The position numbers were made by a program, and so were the translations under genes. The notes beneath the pieces were generated by a model. The model did not search any database, was not told the origin of the DNA, and saw only the letters and a program-made list of their open reading frames with translations. Positions 8,643 to 11,537 of a stretch of DNA of 11,537 bases are shown here, in pieces (position 1 is the stretch's first letter; each line of letters starts with the position of its first letter). Source of the stretch: Pseudomonas sp. UBA4194 (GTDB lineage Bacteria; Pseudomonadota; Gammaproteobacteria; Pseudomonadales; Pseudomonadaceae); assembly GCF_002379585.1 (NCBI RefSeq), contig NZ_DFUE01000079.1, forward strand, positions 1-11,537, given 5' to 3'.

Positions 8643-8730
8643 CGCGGAATCCTTTTATTGGGTTTGCAGACTGCCCCTAGGATATCCGCGAATGCCACGA
8701 GTGCCAGGTCTTCAGGCCAACAGATTATTT

Positions 8731-8751
8731 AAACTTCGTGTCACGAAGTTT
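8731..8751. promoter_or_regulatory. Perfect 10-bp inverted repeat at the end of the 63-codon gene
   Basis: AAACTTCGTG (8731-8740) and CACGAAGTTT (8742-8751) are exact inverted copies around a single T. The TGA stop of the 63-codon gene (8741-8743, minus strand) sits at the centre. On the minus strand the hairpin is followed by AAATAAT, a poor terminator tail; on the plus strand it is followed by TTTTCT, a better one. It may be a terminator between the small gene and tam, a terminator against antisense transcription, or an operator about 90-110 bases before tam. I cannot decide between these. Confidence 0.55.
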
Positions 8752-8932
8752 TCTGCGCCTTGGCCTGAGCAGGTCGGCGTGCCGGCAGGCTGAATGCGTA
8801 AGCCGTGGCTTCCTCCTGGGTGGCGAACGACGCCAGCCTGTCACCTTCGGTGCAGACGGTCCAGGCGCCGGCTTGGACGCGAATCAATTCGTAACCGTGT
8901 ACGTGGATTTTCTCGATGGGCGCGACGCTCAT
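8741..8932 (-). CDS. Small conserved-looking protein of unknown function
   Basis: A 63-residue protein that I do not recognise with certainty. ATG start, with a strong AGGAGA Shine-Dalgarno (8938-8943) six bases upstream, which supports it being real. There is no signal peptide or membrane segment. The middle follows a pattern W-x-V-x3-G-x-R with an F-A-T-x-E-E-A-x-x-Y-A-x-x-L helix start (about residues 24-50), loosely like DUF2188-type small proteins; this is a weak resemblance. The C-terminal 13 residues are basic and Ala/Lys/Arg-rich and probably disordered. The gene lies 62 bases downstream of pcs and 98 bases upstream of tam on the same strand, so co-transcription is possible. A hairpin abuts its ribosome binding site and a palindrome contains its stop codon. 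Confidence 0.7.
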   Translation of the reverse strand: MSVAPIEKIHVHGYELIRVQAGAWTVCTEGDRLASFATQEEATAYAFSLPARRPAQAKAQKTS

Positions 8933-8942
8933 GGTCGTCTCC

Positions 8943-8973
8943 TGTCAGGGCAATGGATTGGCTTGCCCCGACA
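8943..8973 (-). promoter_or_regulatory. Hairpin abutting the ribosome binding site of the 63-codon gene
   Basis: In minus-strand RNA the arms derived from 8963-8973 and 8943-8953 form an 11-bp stem with one G-U wobble and a nine-base loop. The 3' arm ends on the first A of the AGGAGA Shine-Dalgarno; two further pairs (one U-G, one C-G) could draw in its GG. No U-run follows, so it is a poor terminator for pcs. It could be an operator, an mRNA stability element, or a translational switch. Confidence 0.45.
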
Positions 8974-8994
8974 AGTGTAGACGCTGCTGGCGAT

Positions 8995-9714
8995 TCAGCC
9001 CCGCGCCTTGCCCAGCCACTCCACCGCCGTGCGCCACACGCAGATGCCGAGGAAATATGCCGAAGCCGCCAGCCACAGCCCCATGACCACAGGGTTGGTA
9101 CCGGGATGATTGAAGATCAATACGAAGGTGCACAGCAGCCAGATAGACGTGGCAGCGATATTGATGGGCATGAAGCGGCGTACGCGGAACGGGTGCAGGA
9201 ACTTCATCTTGGTCACGGTCAGCAGCGCCAGCACCACCACGGTCAACAAGGTGATCCAAGGCGACGGCGAAATGATGTAGAGGCACAGGGCAACCACGTT
9301 CCATGCGGCCGGAAAGCCGACGAAGTAGTTGTCCTTGCTCTTCATGTTGACGTTGCAGAAGCAGAACAGCGAGGACACCAGGATGATCGTCACGGTGATC
9401 AACAGGGTGAATTCGGGCAGTGGGATGTAGCGGTAGATGAACAGTGCCGGAATGAACACGTAGGTCAGGTAATCGATGACCAGATCCAGGGTCGAGCCGT
9501 CGAAGTGCGGCAGCACCGACTGTGTGTTGACCTTGCGTGCCAGCGAGCCGTCGACACCGTCGACCACCAGGGCCAGGCCCAGCCACAGCAGGCAGATCTT
9601 CGGCTGTCCGTCGAACAGGGCCAAGGTGGCAAGAAAGGCAAGCACCACACCGGTCGCGGTGAAGCCGTGGGCGCCCCATGCTTTGAGCGTGGCCGAGGGT
9701 CTGATCAGTATCAC
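8995..9714 (-). CDS. pcs: Phosphatidylcholine synthase
   Basis: A 239-residue integral membrane enzyme of the CDP-alcohol phosphatidyltransferase family. It joins choline directly to CDP-diacylglycerol to give phosphatidylcholine and CMP, and usually depends on imported choline. The signature is complete in its Pcs-specific form: D55-G56-x2-A59-R60-x12-G73-x3-D77-x3-D81, with D52 just before it. Several hydrophobic segments span the rest, as expected for a polytopic protein. The chosen start is GTG at 9714: GGAG lies eight bases upstream, and the resulting length equals that of known Pcs proteins (about 238-241). An in-frame ATG at 9831 would add 39 residues that look unrelated to the family and lack a good ribosome binding site. 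The gene is divergent from ppnN; the small gene and tam follow on the same strand. Confidence 0.92.
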   Translation of the reverse strand: MILIRPSATLKAWGAHGFTATGVVLAFLATLALFDGQPKICLLWLGLALVVDGVDGSLARKVNTQSVLPHFDGSTLDLVIDYLTYVFIPALFIYRYIPLPEFTLLITVTIILVSSLFCFCNVNMKSKDNYFVGFPAAWNVVALCLYIISPSPWITLLTVVVLALLTVTKMKFLHPFRVRRFMPINIAATSIWLLCTFVLIFNHPGTNPVVMGLWLAASAYFLGICVWRTAVEWLGKARG

Positions 9715-9925
9715 GGGGTGTTCTCCAGAAATTGAACGGGCCAAGACAAGCGCTGGCGATAGACACAGCATTGACCCGAAAGCGGCACAAGTAAAATGGT
9801 TGGCCGCAGCTATCGACCGAGTTGGGAGCAATAAGGTTCACACCCCGGCCGCGGCTAGTGTCACAGGTAAGCCCAGTGGCTGCCAAGCGATTCACTGCAT
9901 TGAGTTTTTTTTGTGCGCGCAGGCG

Positions 9926-9956
9926 TTGACCGGCGCTCGGTTGTGCGGAGTAAGAT
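9926..9956 (+). promoter_or_regulatory. Candidate sigma-70 promoter of ppnN
   Basis: TTGACC (9926-9931) and TAAGAT (9951-9956) are separated by 19 bases, slightly longer than ideal. The T8 tract at 9905-9912 would fall near -50 to -58 and could act like a distal UP element. Transcription starting near 9963 would give a leader of about 160 bases. This reading excludes translation from the ATG at 9955, which overlaps the -10 box. Confidence 0.35.
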
Positions 9957-10125
9957 GAAGCCACTGTTCATCGCTCCAGGCCTCGGGAGGAACCTCGTCT
10001 CTTTCGCCACGCCAACCGGACCCGGCGACCTGTCGACAGCCTGCATCGGCACGCTGCCCCAGCCGTCCACCATCCAGATGCGGCCAGCGCCCTGCCCTGC
10101 GCCACATTGCTTTAAGGGAATATAG
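9955..10125 (+). CDS. Possible 56-codon leader ORF before ppnN (doubtful)
   Basis: An open frame from ATG 9955, with GGAG four bases upstream, to TAG at 10123-10125; the stop is one base before the ppnN ATG. The predicted peptide begins MKPLFIAPG, is rich in Pro and Cys near its end, and matches nothing I know. Its end covers the ppnN ribosome binding site, which would allow translational coupling. Against it, the ATG overlaps a candidate -10 box, and long open frames arise easily in GC-rich DNA. Probably not a real gene. Confidence 0.15.
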   Translation: MKPLFIAPGLGRNLVSFATPTGPGDLSTACIGTLPQPSTIQMRPAPCPAPHCFKGI

Positions 10126-10126
10126 A

Positions 10127-11500
10127 ATGGCCCCAAGAAATGTTATCAATGCCTCGGTGAGCCCCAAAGGCAGCCTGGAAACCCTTTCCCAACGCGAAGT
10201 GCAACAACTGAGCGCCGCAGGCTCGGGCAGTACCTACACCCTTTTCCGCCAGTGCGCCCTGGCCATCCTCAACACTGGCGCCCATATCGACAACGCCAAG
10301 ACCATCCTCGACGCCTACAAGGACTTCGAAGTTCGCATCCACCAGCAGGACCGTGGCGTACGCCTGGAGCTGCTCAACGCTCCGGCCGACGCCTTCGTCG
10401 ACGGTGAGATGATCGCCAGCACCCGCGAGATGCTGTTCAGCGCCCTGCGCGACATCGTCTACACCGAGAGCGAGCTGGACAGCCAGCGCATCGACCTGAG
10501 CAATTCCCAAGGCATTACCGACTATGTCTTTCACCTGCTGCGCAATGCCCGCACCCTGCGCGCCGGTGTCGAGCCCAAGATGGTGGTGTGCTGGGGTGGG
10601 CATTCGATCAATTCGGACGAATACAAATACACCAAGAAAGTGGGCCATGAGCTGGGCCTGCGCAAACTGGATATCTGCACCGGTTGCGGGCCGGGAGTGA
10701 TGAAGGGTCCGATGAAGGGCGCGACCATTGCCCATGCCAAGCAACGCATGAGCGGCGGTCGCTACCTGGGCCTCACCGAGCCGGGCATCATCGCTGCCGA
10801 GGCGCCGAATCCGATCGTCAACGAACTGGTGATTCTGCCGGACATCGAAAAGCGCCTGGAAGCCTTCGTTCGCGTGGGCCACGGCATCATCATCTTCCCT
10901 GGCGGTGCCGGTACGGCCGAGGAATTCCTCTACCTGCTGGGCATCCTGATGCACCCGGACAACCGCGAGCTGCCGTTTCCGGTCATCCTCACCGGGCCGA
11001 AGAGCGCGGCGGCCTACCTCGAGCAGCTGGATGCGTTCGTGATCGCGACCCTGGGCGAAGCGGCCAGGCAGCACTACCAGATCATCATCGACGACCCTGT
11101 CGCGGTGGCGCGGGAAATGACCGAGGCGCTGAAGAACGTCAAACTGTTCCGTCGCGAGCGCAACGACGCTTTCCACTTCAACTGGCTGCTCAAGATCGAG
11201 GAAAGCTTCCAGCGCCCCTTCGATCCTACCCACGCCAACATGTCCAACCTGCAACTGAGCCGCGAACTGCCGGCCCACGAGTTGGCGGCCAACCTGCGTC
11301 GAGCCTTTTCCGGCATCGTCGCGGGCAACGTCAAGGACAAGGGTATTCGCCTGATCGAGGAACATGGGCCGTATGAGATCCATGGCGACTCGGCCGTGAT
11401 GGAGCCACTGGACAAGCTACTCCAGGCGTTCGTTGAACAGCATCGGATGAAGTTGCCGGGTGGCGCGGCCTATGTGCCGTGTTATAGGGTTGTGACCTGA
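10127..11500 (+). CDS. ppnN: Nucleotide 5'-monophosphate nucleosidase PpnN (YgdH, LOG-like family)
   Basis: A 457-residue cytoplasmic enzyme that cleaves the N-glycosidic bond of purine and pyrimidine nucleoside monophosphates, releasing base and ribose 5-phosphate. In E. coli (454 residues) it is stimulated by (p)ppGpp and tunes nucleotide pools in the stringent response. Visible here: an N-terminal domain (about 1-145), VVCWGGHSIN (153-162), CTGCGPGVM (184-192), the TEPxIIAAExPNPxVNEL region (217-234), and the LOG-type catalytic motif PGGAGTAEE (258-266), whose glutamates include the expected catalytic one. The C-terminal domain retains the RRAFSGIVAGNVK segment and the HRMKLPGGAAYVPCY ending of E. 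coli PpnN. ATG start with AAGGGA eight bases upstream (AGGGAA seven). Transcribed alone, divergent from pcs, after an unusually long leader. No sign of truncation. Confidence 0.95.
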   Translation: MAPRNVINASVSPKGSLETLSQREVQQLSAAGSGSTYTLFRQCALAILNTGAHIDNAKTILDAYKDFEVRIHQQDRGVRLELLNAPADAFVDGEMIASTREMLFSALRDIVYTESELDSQRIDLSNSQGITDYVFHLLRNARTLRAGVEPKMVVCWGGHSINSDEYKYTKKVGHELGLRKLDICTGCGPGVMKGPMKGATIAHAKQRMSGGRYLGLTEPGIIAAEAPNPIVNELVILPDIEKRLEAFVRVGHGIIIFPGGAGTAEEFLYLLGILMHPDNRELPFPVILTGPKSAAAYLEQLDAFVIATLGEAARQHYQIIIDDPVAVAREMTEALKNVKLFRRERNDAFHFNWLLKIEESFQRPFDPTHANMSNLQLSRELPAHELAANLRRAFSGIVAGNVKDKGIRLIEEHGPYEIHGDSAVMEPLDKLLQAFVEQHRMKLPGGAAYVPCYRVVT

Positions 11501-11516
11501 TCCAGGCGGGTCTTTT
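11494..11516 (+). terminator. Weak candidate intrinsic terminator of ppnN
   Basis: GACC (11494-11497) can pair with GGTC (11509-11512), with inner TG/CA pairing around ATC and a four-base bulge, followed at once by TTTTAATC. The stem overlaps the ppnN stop codon and is short. The window ends 21 bases later, so a better terminator could lie beyond. Confidence 0.25.
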
Positions 11517-11537
11517 AATCTGCGGTGAATGGTCCCC

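Larger units (their letters stand above)
9715..10126. other. Divergent intergenic region between pcs and ppnN
   Basis: 412 bases carrying the start signals of both flanking genes. On the ppnN side there is a T8 tract (9905-9912), a candidate promoter (9926-9956), a long GC-rich leader with a possible 56-codon ORF (9955-10125), and AAGGGA (10114-10119) as ribosome binding site. I found no convincing -10/-35 pair for pcs, and no tRNA or recognisable riboswitch. A 10-bp palindrome, CTGTCGACAG (10030-10039), is present without clear meaning. Confidence 0.6.

Noticed and set aside
8650..8659. AATAAAAG near the tam ribosome binding site as a Hfq/Crc motif
   Set aside because: It fails the last position of AANAANAA and overlaps a purine-rich Shine-Dalgarno that explains it.
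8690..8707. Possible sigma-54 promoter (TGGCAC then GGC) before tam on the minus strand
   Set aside because: The GG and GC elements are 10 bases apart instead of the required 12, so the geometry is wrong.
8794..9735. A 313-codon plus-strand frame opposite pcs
   Set aside because: Its Gln/His/Gly/Arg-rich composition is the typical shadow of a hydrophobic membrane protein, with no family resemblance.
9905..9912. T8 tract as the tail of an intrinsic terminator
   Set aside because: The only nearby hairpin (CAGTG/CACTG) has a five-base stem with a 14-base loop and ends several bases before the T tract. No plus-strand gene precedes it, and it fits better as an upstream promoter element.
10030..10039. 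CTGTCGACAG as a LexA box
   Set aside because: LexA sites need CTG and CAG separated by 10 bases; here only four bases separate them. Isolated 10-bp palindromes arise by chance.
10112..11383. A 423-codon open frame antisense to ppnN
   Set aside because: It mirrors ppnN exactly in extent and codon phase. The sense protein is a full-length conserved enzyme, and the antisense product resembles nothing known.
1..11537. Mobile element, defence system, biosynthetic cluster or CRISPR
   Set aside because: I saw no transposase, integrase, phage gene, repeat-spacer array or shift in composition. All recognisable genes are chromosomal metabolic or envelope genes with uniform codon use.

Overview
The window is high-GC DNA, almost fully coding, and every gene I recognise fits a Pseudomonas chromosome (fluorescens/putida/syringae-like; species not determinable by eye). 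It holds six protein genes and a set of short regulatory-looking palindromes. I see no mobile element, CRISPR array, tRNA or rRNA.

Layout: (1) bases 1-6635, plus strand: the C-terminal 2,210 codons of a giant cyclic beta-1,2-glucan synthase (NdvB/ChvB/Cgs family), its 5' end outside the window. Its stop codon lies inside a palindromic dispersed-repeat-like sequence. (2) 6748-7881, plus: an exported beta-propeller lactonase with its own compact control region: an 8-bp inverted repeat overlapping a candidate -35 box, then an AANAANAA Hfq/Crc-type motif directly before the ribosome binding site. (3) 7878-8642, minus: trans-aconitate 2-methyltransferase (tam), whose stop codon interlocks with that of the lactonase. 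(4) 8741-8932, minus: a 63-residue protein of unknown function, with an 11-bp hairpin touching its ribosome binding site and its stop codon in the middle of a perfect palindrome. (5) 8995-9714, minus: phosphatidylcholine synthase (pcs), with a GTG start. (6) A 412-base divergent intergenic region. (7) 10127-11500, plus: ppnN, the (p)ppGpp-regulated nucleotide 5'-monophosphate nucleosidase.

How the genes relate: the glucan synthase (periplasmic cyclic glucans) and Pcs (phosphatidylcholine) both shape the cell envelope and are both known host-interaction factors in Rhizobiales, but here they lie on opposite strands and are not an operon. The lactonase probably acts on a periplasmic sugar lactone, and its leader suggests catabolite control. 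Tam and PpnN are housekeeping or stress metabolism. The minus-strand genes pcs, the 63-codon gene and tam could share a transcript, punctuated by two palindromes.

I did not find a convincing undescribed multi-gene system. The points most worth a second look are the control region of the lactonase, the palindrome-flanked small gene, and the possible leader ORF before ppnN.
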